Source: Panagrolaimus kolymaensis (Eukaryota > Nematoda > Chromadorea > Rhabditida > Panagrolaimidae). From it: a stretch of DNA of 64,000 nt. The translations under genes were made by a program, and so were the position numbers. The notes beneath the pieces were generated by a model. It worked only from the letters and a program-made list of their open reading frames with translations. It had not been told where the DNA came from and ran no database searches. The stretch is from positions 1,364,001-1,428,000 of the forward strand of contig JAJQJQ010000026.1 of NCBI GenBank assembly GCA_028622995.1, written 5' to 3'. Shown piece after piece: positions 36,207-49,099 of this stretch. Each line of letters starts with the position of its first letter. Within the stretch, counting starts at the first letter, position 1.

Positions 36207-39200
36207 TTATTTTTTGCCGCCCGAAATATCAGATTGTTGCAGAACCCATTGATGAGTTCGAAAATCTGATGGATTTGAATTTGTTATTCCTTGCATGGGT
36301 ATGACAGAAGGATTTAAATTTATTCCATTTGGATTTGAAGGATGTCCGCCGCCACCACCATTTCCACCATTATTATTCGGCACTAGAGACCGTCGACGGT
36401 TTTTATGTTGCTGTTGTTGTTGTTGTTTTCGAGGAGAAGTTGGCCCTGTTGGATGTGGTACTCTATTTGATGAAATTTCCGGTCCATTACCAGTAGGATT
36501 TATGGAAACTGCATTATTTGTTGCTGCCCCACGTAAAGGGGATGTGCTAACTGCTCGACGTTTTTGTTTTTGCTGTCTTTTTTGTCGATCTTTTGAAGAT
36601 TCATCCATTGATGATTTTTTTGGTAAACTCGTATTTAAAATTAGCGGTGGACCCATTGGGATTGTGGAAGTTGGAGGTGGCAGAGGCTGTTGTTGCTCAA
36701 TCATTCGATTTGTTTGTTGTTGCTTTTTTTCCATATCTCGAAGTCTTTGTCTTTCACGATTTTGTCGGCGTTTAAATTGCCGTTCTTCTCGTTCGAGTAA
36801 ATATCGTTGATAATCAATTTGTCGGGCAAGTAAATGAGAAAGACATACAGAAAAGCACTAAAAAATATTTAAAAATTTAAATAATTTCTAAAATATTTTT
36901 AAGTTAATTTTACCACAGGGATAATAAAAATTGCAACTATGGCGCCAAGATGAACGGCATGACTTTCAAATAAAGTTCGAATGGGTTGTAAACAACCTCG
37001 AACATAAATATCTGTTTCCAAATCTTGTACACGTTTAGTTTGAGCATTTTGCCAACATTGTAGTGATCTCATAGCGGGTAATAATGGATTCGATGATCCT
37101 GCTGCTTCAGATACAACTGTTTTTCGGCAACAACTAAATGGAACCCCACATTTTTCTGGATAGGGATTAGAGGCATTACAATTGTATTGTTCATTAAATT
37201 GCCAATCTCGAAATCCTTGAGACATGGAGCTTACCCCGCAGCATTCCAGCTATAAAAAAAATGCCATTAGTCTTAAAATAAGTGAAAAAATAATAATAGA
37301 ATAATTTACTTGTTCCTGTAAATAATCCACAAAATCCGCTAAATTTCTGTTTGTATGATATTTCTTTATTGAATATAATAATATACTATGAGCTGATACA
37401 CCTTCCGATGTATCGGAATAAAATAATATGAATAAAAAGAATGTAGATAATACCAGTAAAATATAAAAAAAGAAAACACAAAGGGCAAACTAAAAATTAA
37501 AAGAGTTAATTAACTTTTCTAATTTTATAAGAAAAAAGTTACCATTTTTAGCAAATGTACATTATCTCGAAGAGCTCCAAATAAACCCATTAATGAGACA
37601 AAACATATTGAAAGACCAACCACACAAAGTAATATGGCAGGATTGAGAATAAAATCAGCCCATTCTTGAATTGGACGTGGATCCTTTACACATAAATATA
37701 TTCCCAATGCTAATGCTGTAACACCCGCAAGCTGAAATTTAAAAAAATATTAACTATTTTGCTTTAATTAATTTTATCTTTAAATTGCTTTAAACTTTAT
37801 TTTGTATTTATTTCTCAAAATTTTGCCCCTTTTTTCACTTTCATTTTGCTTGCTTGTTTTCACTTTTTTTTACTCCCATAAAAAAAATCACAAAATTGTT
37901 CAGATAAAAAAAAATGGAAAGGATTTATTTCCGATATGCGCAAATTACAGTTTTTCAGTAAAATAAAAAAAACCATCATTAAAAGCAGCTCTTCCCAAAA
38001 GAAAAAAATTGGGTCGAGTTACATCCATCCGACGACGACACCATCATCATCCGAGCAGCTCCGGATTCCGATTCCTCCGACGATTGGTATGATTATTCGC
38101 TTCATTGCGCATGAATGATTAAAAAATGCTTTGATTAGCGCCATCTTCCTTTTTTTCTCCTTCTTTTTTGTTTCGAAAATAAAATTTAAATTTTTTGAAA
38201 CATATTTTAACTTTAAATACTTTTTTAAACAATGAAAAATTTAAAATGGGTGAAAATAAATTTTTTAATTCATTGAAAAAATTTATTTGGGGTTAAAAAA
38301 ATTTTTGTAGATAAATTTTCGTTTTTAATTTATTTGATTGACTCTTTCTCTTTTCTCTCTCACTCTTTTTCGAAAGGAATAAAGCCATTATTATTATTGA
38401 AAGATTAAACGATACTTTTTTTTCATTCGTTTGTTGAAAAACCCCAAAAACAATCATTAATGCAAATTTTTTTCTTTTCTTTTTCTTCTGCAACTAACTA
38501 TTGAATGTCACTTGAAAAAAGAAAAGTACTTTATTATTATAAAAATGAAAAGCAACGAACAGCTTCAACGAGCGGCGGCCAAAATGAAAAGCAATTTTTA
38601 TTTTTATTATTTGATGCGCCAAATAGCAAACGACAAACGAATGAACGGATTTTCCGCTTATTTAAATTTTTGACAAACATCGTTATTATTTTATTTTTAT
38701 CCTTTTGCCGCCGAAGGAACACCTTAATCCTACACTTTTTATGTTATTGCTACTTTCAATTCTTTTTAATTGTCGTCACAAAAAAAAATTTAAACTTGTT
38801 TGAATTTTTTTTTGTTTTTTATATTTCGTCAAATAAAAGCACGGAGCAAATAAAAGATCAAAATCGACAAAAAAATTGACTACGACGATAATTTTTTTTA
38901 TTTAAAAACTAGTTAGTTAGCAACGTCAATATAGAAAAAAATAAAAATCAACTTTCTCTTTTCGCAGTTGGATGGTGCAGCAAGCATTTTAATGACCTCG
39001 TCAAAGGCCATTTTTTATTGGCAATTAGCTTTTTTTTTATCCATCACTAGTTTCAAACTTTTCTGAGCAGCAATCAAGCCAAAAAAATATTGATAGAAGT
39101 TTTTCTCTCATTCATTCTTTTTTTTTGTTCATAAATTTATTTTTGAAGGACATTTATAACTTTTTGTTTTTGTTTAAAAAACCGACCAGGAAATTAAAAA

Positions 39201-39723
39201 ATCCCGTTGCGATCATTAAAATTTTTTTAGTCTCCATTTTTTGGCCTCTTGGCTTTTTCTTTATTCTTCAAGAACAAATAAAAAAAATTTTGGAAAAAAG
39301 TATGACCTCGATGCATGCATGCAATGCTTAGTAGTTAGTGGTTGTGCCAGCTGGTTACCACAGCGGCGCATCATCTCATCTTCTCAATTTCCAAAAATGA
39401 AATGGAAAAAGAAAATGATGGTGGTATTGTTCTTTTTGCCGCCGCTTTTTTTAAGTTTTATTTTTTAATACATGGATGATTTTAACTTCAAAGAAAGGAA
39501 AAAAGGAAGGAATTAACTATCCATGAAGAAGAAGAAAAAGGAAACTTTTGAAAAAAAGTTAAAATAAAAAAGAAAAACTTACAAAAACGGTAAAATTAAT
39601 CAAAAAACATAGCCATTTTAAGGGTGCACATATTTCTTGCCTAGGCTTTTCCTTTTTCTTATCATATCGAAATCTTGGTAAAGTCATAGATGATTCAAAG
39701 CGCCCATATTCGATTCGAGCCAT
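36207..39723 (-). CDS. tsp-14: TspanC8-type tetraspanin with long low-complexity tail
   Basis: Four-pass membrane protein, about five exons with a 1.85-kb first intron. N-terminal cytoplasmic part MARIEYGRFESSMTLPRF, then APLKWLCFLINFTVF (TM1), PAILLCVVGLSICFVSLMGL (TM2), a third hydrophobic exon (FLFFYILLVLSTFFLFILF), and a large loop carrying CCG, DWQFNEQYNCNASNPYPEKC, GVPFSCC, QCW and RGC. That makes eight cysteines, the TspanC8 hallmark. TM4 is AVHLGAIVAIFIIPVCFSVC. TspanC8 proteins traffic ADAM10/SUP-17 and tune Notch, and in nematodes BMP signalling. The tail is unusual: Arg/Gln-rich helix (YLLEREERQFKRRQNRERQR), then about 175 residues of Gln, Pro, Gly/Asn repeats ending DISGGKK. The gene symbol is by resemblance to nematode TSP-12/TSP-14, not certain. 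Confidence 0.85.
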
Positions 39724-39796
39724 ATTTGGCAAAAGTCGGCGCCGCTCGTGCCAGTTTGAATCGACAACGATGGCGCCGGTCTGAAGCTTGTAATCT

Positions 39797-39808
39797 CTGG
39801 AAAGATAA
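39797..39808 (-). promoter_or_regulatory. Acceptor upstream of the tetraspanin first coding exon
   Basis: Minus strand TTATCTTTCCAG ends before 39796. The frame is open from there to the ATG at 39723 (DYKLQTGAIVVDSNWHE), so either an upstream coding exon exists or this is a trans-splice site with a 73-base leader. Confidence 0.45.
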
Positions 39809-40957
39809 AGAAAAAATAAGTAATTGTAAAAAGAGTCATTAAAAAAATAAATTCAAATAAAATATAAAAATAAAATAGCGAATAAAAACATAATTATTTT
39901 GGTGTGAGAAAAGACACAACAGTTATAATTAAACAACATTGGGGATTAAAGGGTTTCAAATCTTCCTTTTTCTCGTTCCAAGGACACAACTAACGACGAC
40001 GACAACACGTTTAAAGACAGACGTCCATTTTCTTTTTTTTGATTGGGATTAACAAATAAATTTGTGATGGTACTCTTCTTATTTATTTTTTTGAACCCCT
40101 AAATTAGTAGTAGCAAAAAAAGAAGAGCTGTTTTAAGTGATGAATAACACAAAAATAAAAAATTAAGCAAAGAAGAAGAGAGTCAAAAGAGAGATATTTT
40201 TGCGAGAGCAGCACCATTATTATTGCGATTATTTTGTTGTTGTTGCTGCTCGTTCGTTCTTGTCGTCCGATCAATGTCCCTCAAAAAGAAGATCGCGCTT
40301 TCAAGTCTCTCTCTTTCTCATTCAATCACTTTCTATTGATTTGGCAGCTTTATTGAAAAAATAGAAAAAAGAGAGATTCGATTCAACATAAAAAAATTGA
40401 ATTATTGATGGATGAAGTCCAGTCGATCAACCACCAAAATATAAGCAACAATCGAAAAGTCACGTCGTTTATGAAAAAGAAACTGGAGTGCTCAAAAAAA
40501 TAAAAATAAATCAGAAAGAGATAGTTTTTCAATTGTGTTTACTAACAGAAAATATAATAATAAAAAATGGATAAATTTAACCTTTAAATAGAGGAGCTTC
40601 GCCGCCATTGACCATCAAAAAAAACAGAAGAAGAAAAATAAAGAGAGAGAGAAGAGCTTTGAAAAAAAAGATAAGAAAAATACGACCTACCGATTATTAT
40701 TTGATATTATTGCCTCACTTAATATTGGCATTACTTTTGTATTATTATTTTTGTAGTAAAAAATTTATTAATTGAACATTTGAGAAAAAAATATAATTTT
40801 TCAAAATAAAATGTTCACTTTAAAAAATATTTTTAAAATTAAATTCCTTCGTTAAATTATTATTATTTCTTCTTTTAGAAACAACAAACGTTTTTGAAGA
40901 TAGATAAAATTTCAAAAAACTGACCACATAAAAAAATTTTTTAAGTAACAATATAAC

Positions 40958-41300
40958 CTGCCATACACCAAACATATACACAACAGGAGGCGCAGAAAAA
41001 GGGGGTTTGTTAGGTTTTTTGTCAGCCAGCCGCCACCCGGCTGACTGCAAAAAATCTTTTTTTCATTATTTTTCTTTCATTTTTTAGTGTCCTCTCTATT
41101 CTTCTTTTTTTGTCGTTGGCGAGACTCTTTTCCCTTTTTCGGTGGCGGCGATGCAGTAGTTCGCTTTTACGGTCGAACAATAGAATGATTTTTGAAAGAA
41201 AAAATATGAAAAGAGTTAAAGGTTTTTATTATTCTCCAGTTAGTTAGTTTACCATTAAGACTTGAACCGATGATGGTTCATCATTGTTGCTACCACCCAT
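40958..41300 (-). other. Two candidate orphan exons upstream of the tetraspanin
   Basis: Exon a (41300-41253) starts with ATG, reads MGGSNNDEPSSVQVLM and ends at a GTAAAC donor. Exon b (41044-40958) follows a strong TTTTTTGCAG acceptor, is exactly 87 bases, stays open in the same frame (SAGWRLADKKPNKPPF, then SAPPVVYMFGVWQ) and ends CAG before GTTATA. Joined, they give 45 codons, but the phase does not fit the tetraspanin frame at 39796. They could belong to an unrecognised gene or an alternative transcript. Confidence 0.3.
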
Positions 41301-44300
41301 TTAAAAAAACTCCGTTAGTGGTCAGTTTTAAAAAATTAAAGAGAATTGCAAGTATGTATGTGAGAAAAAGCGTGTAAGTTGCAAACAAAAAAGAGAAAGA
41401 ATTAAGCAAAAGATAACAAAAAAGTAAGTAATCCTTAAGGAATTGAAAAATAGACAATTGAGTAGCATTTTTTTGAAAAGAAATAATGAAAAAGGCTTTT
41501 TGGTTTATAGACATTTATTATTTCTTCTTCTTCTTCTGACCAACAAGACCGGAAGAAGGAAAAAAGAAAAAAAAACTCTTGGACAACTAAATAGAAGAGA
41601 GAGGAGATGAAATGTTTATAAAAGGCTATTGTTTAGGTTTTTAGGTTGTGGACAATCAATCAGGAAGAACATGAGAGATAGAAGAAAAATATGGAAACAT
41701 ATATAAATAAAATACGGAAGAATCAGATTGCAACGGTATGAAAAAAAACTTTAATACATGAAAAAACTAGTTAGATATATGTATACATTGATATATTAGT
41801 TTTATCGTTGTTACCTGAGGGAAAAGAAGAGTGAGAGAGAGAGATAGAGGGCGACAAAAAGATTCGCACTTCAGCAAAGGTGCAACTTCAATTTTTATCC
41901 TCCTTGTTGTCGTCGTCGTTCACTTTTTTATTTTATTCATACCATCAAAAAAACCAGAAAACAATGAATAACTGAATCCAAACAAAAAAAAAATGTTCGT
42001 AGAAAAAGATGAAAGTGAATCGGTAGCTATCTCTTCTTTTTTGTTTTCTTCCCGGGAAGAAGAGTAAAAAATTCTATGAGTCACATTTTTTTCCGAAATT
42101 GAAAGTTTAAACCGTTTAATAACAGTCATCTTAAAATGTTAACTCTTGAACGAAAAACTAGTAAGTAGCCCTTTAACCACAGAGAGGGACATACTTAAAG
42201 CTGATGACCATCAAATTAGGCCAAAATAATAAAATAATGGTTTTTTTTGTTAAGATAAAAAAAACCAAAGTTAACATTGATGGGGGAGAAAAAAAGAGGG
42301 ATAGGAAATGGGTCAAACAAAGAAAAAAAATTGGATGGATAGTTGTCATCGACAACGAAAAAGTTTTTGACAATTAAAAAAAAAGTGGGGAAAAAACACG
42401 CTCGAAGAAAAAAAAATGGAAAAGAAGAGAGAAATAAAAAACAATAAACGAACGGGTGTTTAACAGAGATAGAAGAGAGAAAGATGGGAGGATAGAGCAT
42501 CATGATCAAATGATGATGGTTGCTCAAACTCATTCGGGGTCGCATACATCAGCAAAAGTGAAGGGGGAAATGCTCGTAGTAGTAATCGCTGCCGCCAGAA
42601 GGAGCAAAAAAACCGTTATGACACCAATTTTACATTTAAAAAAAAGTTTGTAAAGGAAAAGTGACAGATAAGAAATATAAGAAGACTATTTAATTTCAAC
42701 ATATTTTTCTTGAAAGTTACTTCGTTTTGACATCGAAAAAATGAGAGTCATCATCGTAACCTTAATTTTTCTTCTTATAACTTTTAATAAACAAAATTTG
42801 CAGAATTTTTTGCAAGAAAACATTTGGCTGATGTTTACTCGTTTGACCAAAAAGTCAATATAGCATTCATAAATAATAAATAAAAACCTCTCTTTTATTC
42901 GCTGCGCAAGAAGCTTGAGAAAAAAAAACGGTTCCAAATCTCATCATATCGACTGAATTACGATTCACTGCGCCTTTTTATTATTAGTATGTCCTCGCTA
43001 AACAGACCGAGATGACCAAGGGTCGGCGACCAAGCAGCTGTATATACTCACACCCCAAATTGGCATATAATCTAAATCGAGTATGCATGTATGAAAACAA
43101 TGATTTGGATAGTTATTTCTTTTTATTCTATTTTTTTCATATTGTTTCAAGGATGTGAAAATAACTGATTCATACTCAAAAAAATTAAATCTAGAAAAAA
43201 AACTAACGACCTTGGTTGCTGGTTGTTCGTTGTTGAATCAACTCTGATTTTTTTTATTCTTTCAATGAAATCGAAAAAAAAGTCTCAAAAAAATGAAGGC
43301 AAAATGCGAAAAGGGATAACCATTTATTATATCAAACAGAAGAAGAAAAAAATAGTTTAAAAAATCATCAAACCACCCATCTGCTCGGTTAGAAGTGTGC
43401 CCAAAAGAGATACAGAGAGAGAGAAAAAAAATTTACACAATAGGATTCAGTTTTGAAATAAAAAAATAGCGGTAGCATCTGCAGCTGAAGTCAAAAGCAG
43501 AAAAAAGCCACATCTTTTTTTTTATATAGGTGGACATCCGAAAGAAGAAAGCGGCGAAGACAAGATAACGCTTTTTTGCTTGCTGCCTCTTTTCCAAGGA
43601 CGTGCGCGTTTTTTTATCCTCATTTTTTTTTGAGAAAAGAATCATTGTCGTCGATTAAAGGTTTTTGTCAATCCGATTTTTTCTTTTCTTTCTCTTTTTT
43701 GATGAGCTTAAAAGGTTTTTGCTTCTCGATAGATAGAATTTTAAAATAAATAAATAAATAAAATAAAAAAGTAGAATATCGAATCGGAAGCGATCAAAAA
43801 AAGCTTAGCCTTAATGTTATCCTTCCCGCATCGGAACTAAGAATAAATAAATAAAAAAAGTGAAGAAAAAATAGAAAATTGAAGGTTGAAAAGTTGAAAG
43901 GTATCGTTCCTTTTAATATTATTTTTTTAAAACGCAATGTATTGAAGCGATGCTTTTTTTCTTTTTCTTTTTTTTAATGCTGCTGTTGCTATAATTTGCA
44001 AGTAAAAAAAAGAATGCGAAGAGAAGATGTTGTTAGAGTTATGACCTCGAACAACAATAATAACGAACGAATGCGTCTTCTATCTATCTATATTTCGCCT
44101 TTTTTTCTTCTTCTTCTTTCCATGATGGTTGTAATTGCCATCTCAGACACAATATGCGCAAATGCACATATATACATAAATAAGAAGCAATATTTTTTTT
44201 CACTCCCAAAAAAGGTTGTTTGGTTGCGCACCTTTTTCATATTCATATTATTCAATCTTCCATCATTCTATTTTTTTCTTCTCTTTTTTTGATTTTCAAA

Positions 44301-47300
44301 AAAATTTTTAACTTGTTGCAAGAAGGCAAGGAAAAAGAGGAAAATAAAGAAGAATCATCTTCTTCCGTCAAGAAATGAATGAATGAATCAAAAAAAACCT
44401 TGAAAGTGAAAAAGAAAAAAAGAACTATAAAAATGAGTGAATGTCATTTTTTTTGAAATAAAAAAAACTTTGGATTTTTTTTATAAAACAACGAAATGGC
44501 AATTTCACCAAGCTGCTTATTTAACGCGTTGAAGCGAAAAATGCTCGCTCTCCATGTAGTCGTCGTCGTCGGTAGAAATAGCTCCATCACAGCTGGCCAT
44601 TTTTTCCAGCTTCATAAGAAGAAGGAAAAAAGAAACAAAAAGGCCTCAGCTAAATTTAGAATGAATTTACTACTGACTGACCGTTGCCAAAAACAAAAAT
44701 ATCATAGAGAGTAAAAATAAAAAAGAGTAGGCTTTGAATGGAGCAAGAAAACTAAAAATGGCACATCGCCGCTCAGAAAAAAAAAAGAGTTGTAAAAAAG
44801 TCGAGGTTGGTGTCTGTTCTCATTTTCACCAGACGCCTTTCAAAAATAAGACGAAAAAACTATCAAAAAAATAACGAACATCGAAAACGACAAAGAAAAT
44901 AAAATACATATTTGACTGACTGACAAAATGGTACATATTTTTAAAAAACTCATATCAAAAGCTATCATTCAAACAACTAAAAAAAATAAAAAATGGTTTC
45001 GTATCTAAAAATAAAAAAAATAAAAAATAGTAGTATAAAATTGCCGCTGTCAGTTTGTCACATTTGTATACATTTTAAAGAAGTAAAGTTTAAAAAAGTA
45101 ATAAAAAAGTGAAGAGAATTGCTGGAACATAGAAAAACAAAACACAAATAAACTTATTTTTTTATTTTGTTAAACTTCAACTTTTTTTTCCAATTATAAA
45201 AAAAAAAGCTTATTATTTTGACCTTCAAATGATTGAATGAATGAGTGATGCTAAAAATGAAGAAATTTTGATTAAAAATTTCTCTTTTTGACCTCAATAA
45301 ATAAAAGTACCAACAATAAAAAAAGCTTTAAAAAATTTTAACATTGTCACAAAAAAATTTTTACTCAAAAAACTTGTAAAAGAAAAGCCGACAACTATCA
45401 CTAATTTTTCATGGCCACCAGATTGGCGGTTGCGCGGACGTTAGAAATTATGCGTTAAAGAAAACGGCCAACAACAACCACAACAAAAATAAAAATAACA
45501 ACAAAGGAAGAAGAATTGCATAAATAAGATTACGCATGAAAGTCTTAGAGCCATCTTTTCTCCTTTTTTTGAGGAAAGAGATGTCCTTCTAATTTATTTT
45601 GGATAGAAAAAGATAGAAAGGAAAAGCAGCAGAAAGAGTTGTGTCACATCTACAAAAATGAAAGAAAAATTTGTTGCGCATCCAACAAAAAAAAATTTAA
45701 GCTCCGCCACATTTTATTCAAATTTTCCAATTTTATTTTACTTTGAAGAAAAAAGCAGAAAAATTTTTAGTAAAAGAAAAAGAAAGACATTTGAAAGAAA
45801 GAATAAAATCGAACAACAACGGAAAATCAAGCAAAAGAAAGCAACAACAACAAAAATGAACTGTAACGAACGAGTTTATAAATATTTTTTATTGTTGTCA
45901 CCAAAAAAATATAATGAAAACAAGTCTCATGGTTTAGATCATAAAAAAAAACCCAAGGTGTCGTTAAAAAAATTTAGTAATAAACTATTTTTTAAGAGAA
46001 AAAATGTGAAATAAAATATTTGTAAGGAAATGGTTTTTTGAAATTAAATAAAAAAATCACCAATGTGATTTAGAGCAAACAACCAGGCTTTTATCAATCA
46101 TCAACCTTAATTTTTTTTATTTAACGTCGTCGATGACGAAAGAAAAACTTTTTGTTTAAACTAATGAGATGACTCCCGATAAATTCGCTTACCACAAAAG
46201 CAATGCAACGAATATACACAGTCGTTTTTATGCATTCATTTAGTCATTTAAAAAAGATAACAAGATTGCCGCAGGCGAAACCAATGACAAATCAATTTTT
46301 TTTTGCAAATTTTATAACACAGAAGAAAAGAAAAAACATTAAAGTTTGGATTATTCAACTACCGTATCCTCATTTTTTGTTTAGTATTTGACTTTCCTTC
46401 AAAAGGATGTCGTCACACTTATGTATGCAAATATCCATGTCGTTACGGTCCCATACATATTTGGTGATCTTTGAAGTTTTTTTTTCAATTATTAAAAAAA
46501 ATATTGCGATCGTGTAAATAGTACTACTTATTGAAGTAATCTCACGATTCATATATATATTTTACAATCTCTTTTTCCCTCTCTCGCTCTCATTTTCAAA
46601 AATAATAATGCAGGTCAAAGACATACTTATAAAAATAAAAATTATGAAAGATGCAAATATTCCAATTTTTTCCCGTTCTTTTGCAAATATAAAGCTTATG
46701 TAATAATCCTCTAAACAAACGATATCCATCCACAAAAAAAAGAAAAAATAATAAAAACAAACATTTATTTTTAAGGCTATAATATTTTTAATAGTTGCAA
46801 AGTTGCAAAATTAAAGTCCTCAAAAAAATATAAGCAAAAAGGAAAAAAGATGTTTCAATTCATTTTTTTTATTCCATAAAAAATGATGTTGACTTTTGCT
46901 ATCCTTATAAAAAAAGAAGAAGAGATGACAATGAAAAACTAAACGATTTATTAAAAACGTGATTAATATAGAGAAAAACGGTGATGCTGTTGCGGACGCG
47001 CTCAATTATTCAATAAACAAAAACTTGTAATTTTCTTTTTCTTTCTCTTTTTTTAGAAGATGGTGATTTAATAGGCAAAAGTAAGTTGCCTTGAGGCATT
47101 ATTCATACATACTTTAAGGAAATCAACAATTAAGCACCAGTTAGCACAAATTCAGACATTAAATTGACTCATAGTTTCTTAAGGATTTTCTTTCTTTCTT
47201 CAGCATTTACAAAGAGGTTATTTAAATGAACAGAAACAAGAGGATTCATAATTTTTTAACTTCCAACTTGTGCAAAAATTGTACAAACTTGAAATATCTT

Positions 47301-49099
47301 TGAAACTAAGGTAGCTATTATTTCATTGCTTTTCACTGATAGCTTTAATCAAATGTAATAACAACATTTATCAGAGATAATTTGTTAGTCTTGTTTTAGT
47401 GTAATGATATCAAAATATTTACAAACATCTTAATCCAACCAACATAAACCTTTATATCTTTGAAAAGAAGAAATAAACCAAACTTTGAAAGAACAAACGC
47501 AAGATGCTTTATTTTTTCTGAGTTTTTACATATTTTTTGCTTTGTAAAGATATTTCTCCCAAGTTTGTAAATATAGCAAGATTCGCATGACCGTTAATCA
47601 TTTTCTTCAACATCCTACCGATATGATTTTTTTTATTATCAGAATGGCTATTTGTTTTCTTTCGAGTATTATGACGCTGTTTTAGTTCATGGACATTAGG
47701 ATAATTCATATTACGTATGTTTAGTTAGTGGCTACATAATCTTCTAATTTATGGGTTCGTTGAACGATTTTCATATGATTTAAATGTTGCGTGGAAAATC
47801 AAGCTTTCGATAATAACTAAAAATTAATAATTTTTTGCTTTTACCAAATTTTAACGACTTTAACCTTTTTTTCTACGTTATTTTTTGTTGTTAGATTTGA
47901 ATTATATAAGTCTATGATACTAATGATTAGTTATAAAAAATTTGATTTTCTCGATAAATTAGCGGTACTATAAAACTAAACTCCAGAATAAGCCTTACCC
48001 ATATTGTGATTCTCCATTATTTTTAGCCCGTTGGTATGTAAGTAAAAGCTTTTCTTATTTCAAAAAAAAAATCATGCGCCTCTTTTTTTACTCTTCCTAT
48101 ATTATGTTTTTTACTTGTTTCAAATTTTGATGGTTATAAATCTCTTTCAGCTGCTTTTCATTTTGTTTTTGTTTCAAGTTTTCAAGAAAACTTTTTTGTC
48201 ATTAAGTTAACGACGGGGACGACGACGACAAAGTGTTGCGTTAAAAATTGATTGATTTTTTTAGACCAAACGGAAGAAAATTTTGAGATTATGTCGTCGT
48301 CTTTTGCTTGAATTTTGTCTGTGCTGTGCAGCAATAACATGCACAAGTCAAAAAAAATATTTAAAGGCAAACAACCATCTCTTGAAACAAGGCTGAAACT
48401 TTTCGTTTTTAAGCAGTTGGTCTTTGGGGTGATTGCCTTGTTTCCTATCTTTACAGAAAGTCAAAAAATAAAAAATCAAGCATCGCAATCGCAAAATGCG
48501 TTAATATTTTTTTTCTCGGCTTCGTTTCTCCTTAGCAACGCACCATTTCTTACATTTTTTAGCCCATGCATGCATACACACACATTTATTGATTGCGTCA
48601 CTAGCTTCGACGAAGAAAAAAACGATAAGAAAAACAAAGAATACACGGTTGCTCTATGTGCTTGACGCCAACTGTTGTAAAAAAAAACTTATGGTACATG
48701 ATGTGATGATGTGTAGGCTAAAAGGAGATTTCCTTTCAGTTTAATGTTTTAAAAAAATCCAAAATGACAAAAAGAAGAAAAATATAATATTTTAGCTTTA
48801 TCGCGTTACAATAACTATCACATACTACCAACATATCCCTCCAACCAAAATTACATAATAAAACAACCTATGAAAGAAAGAACATAAACGCAGCATGTTT
48901 TAGGCCATGCATCGCGATAGTATAAAAAAAAGAGAGAAAAAACAAACAGTGGAAGAAAAAATACTCCTAAATTGGAAACTGCCAAACTACTACAAAATAC
49001 CAGACAATTTTTTTTATATATTTTTAAAATTCATATAGTGATCAAAGCCGAGATGAAAAAAAACAAAGGATGATGAGAATTGTTATTGTTGTTTTTGGC
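41301..49099. other. 7.8-kb AT-rich region without a recognised gene
   Basis: Mostly A/T runs, with purine-rich GAGAGAGA/AAGAAG tracts, GAC/GTC trinucleotide clusters and a few less AT-biased patches (41100-41200, 42960-43090, 45410-45480). Two isolated exon-like intervals with good splice sites occur at 47057-47080 and 48027-48037. No protein family is recognisable. Confidence 0.5.

Noticed and set aside
36295..36810. 171-codon plus-strand Cys/Pro-rich frame
   Set aside because: Antisense shadow of the Gln/Arg-rich tetraspanin tail exon (poly-Gln reads as poly-Cys).
39723..41300. Joining the orphan exons at 41.0-41.3 kb to the tetraspanin as its 5' exons
   Set aside because: Phase is wrong: they end on a complete codon while the tetraspanin exon needs two preceding bases, giving a premature stop.
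43996..44714. Two frames of 98 and 72 codons in the 41-49 kb desert, considered as small membrane proteins
   Set aside because: Runs of Phe/Leu/Lys follow poly-T/poly-A, with no conserved motif or splice signals tying them to other exons.
45658..46014. 118-codon Lys-rich frame
   Set aside because: Composition-driven; no recognisable domain.
46051..46070. Hairpin AAATCAC-CAAT-GTGATTT
   Set aside because: Seven-base stem is too short to claim an RNA gene; expected by chance in AT-rich DNA.
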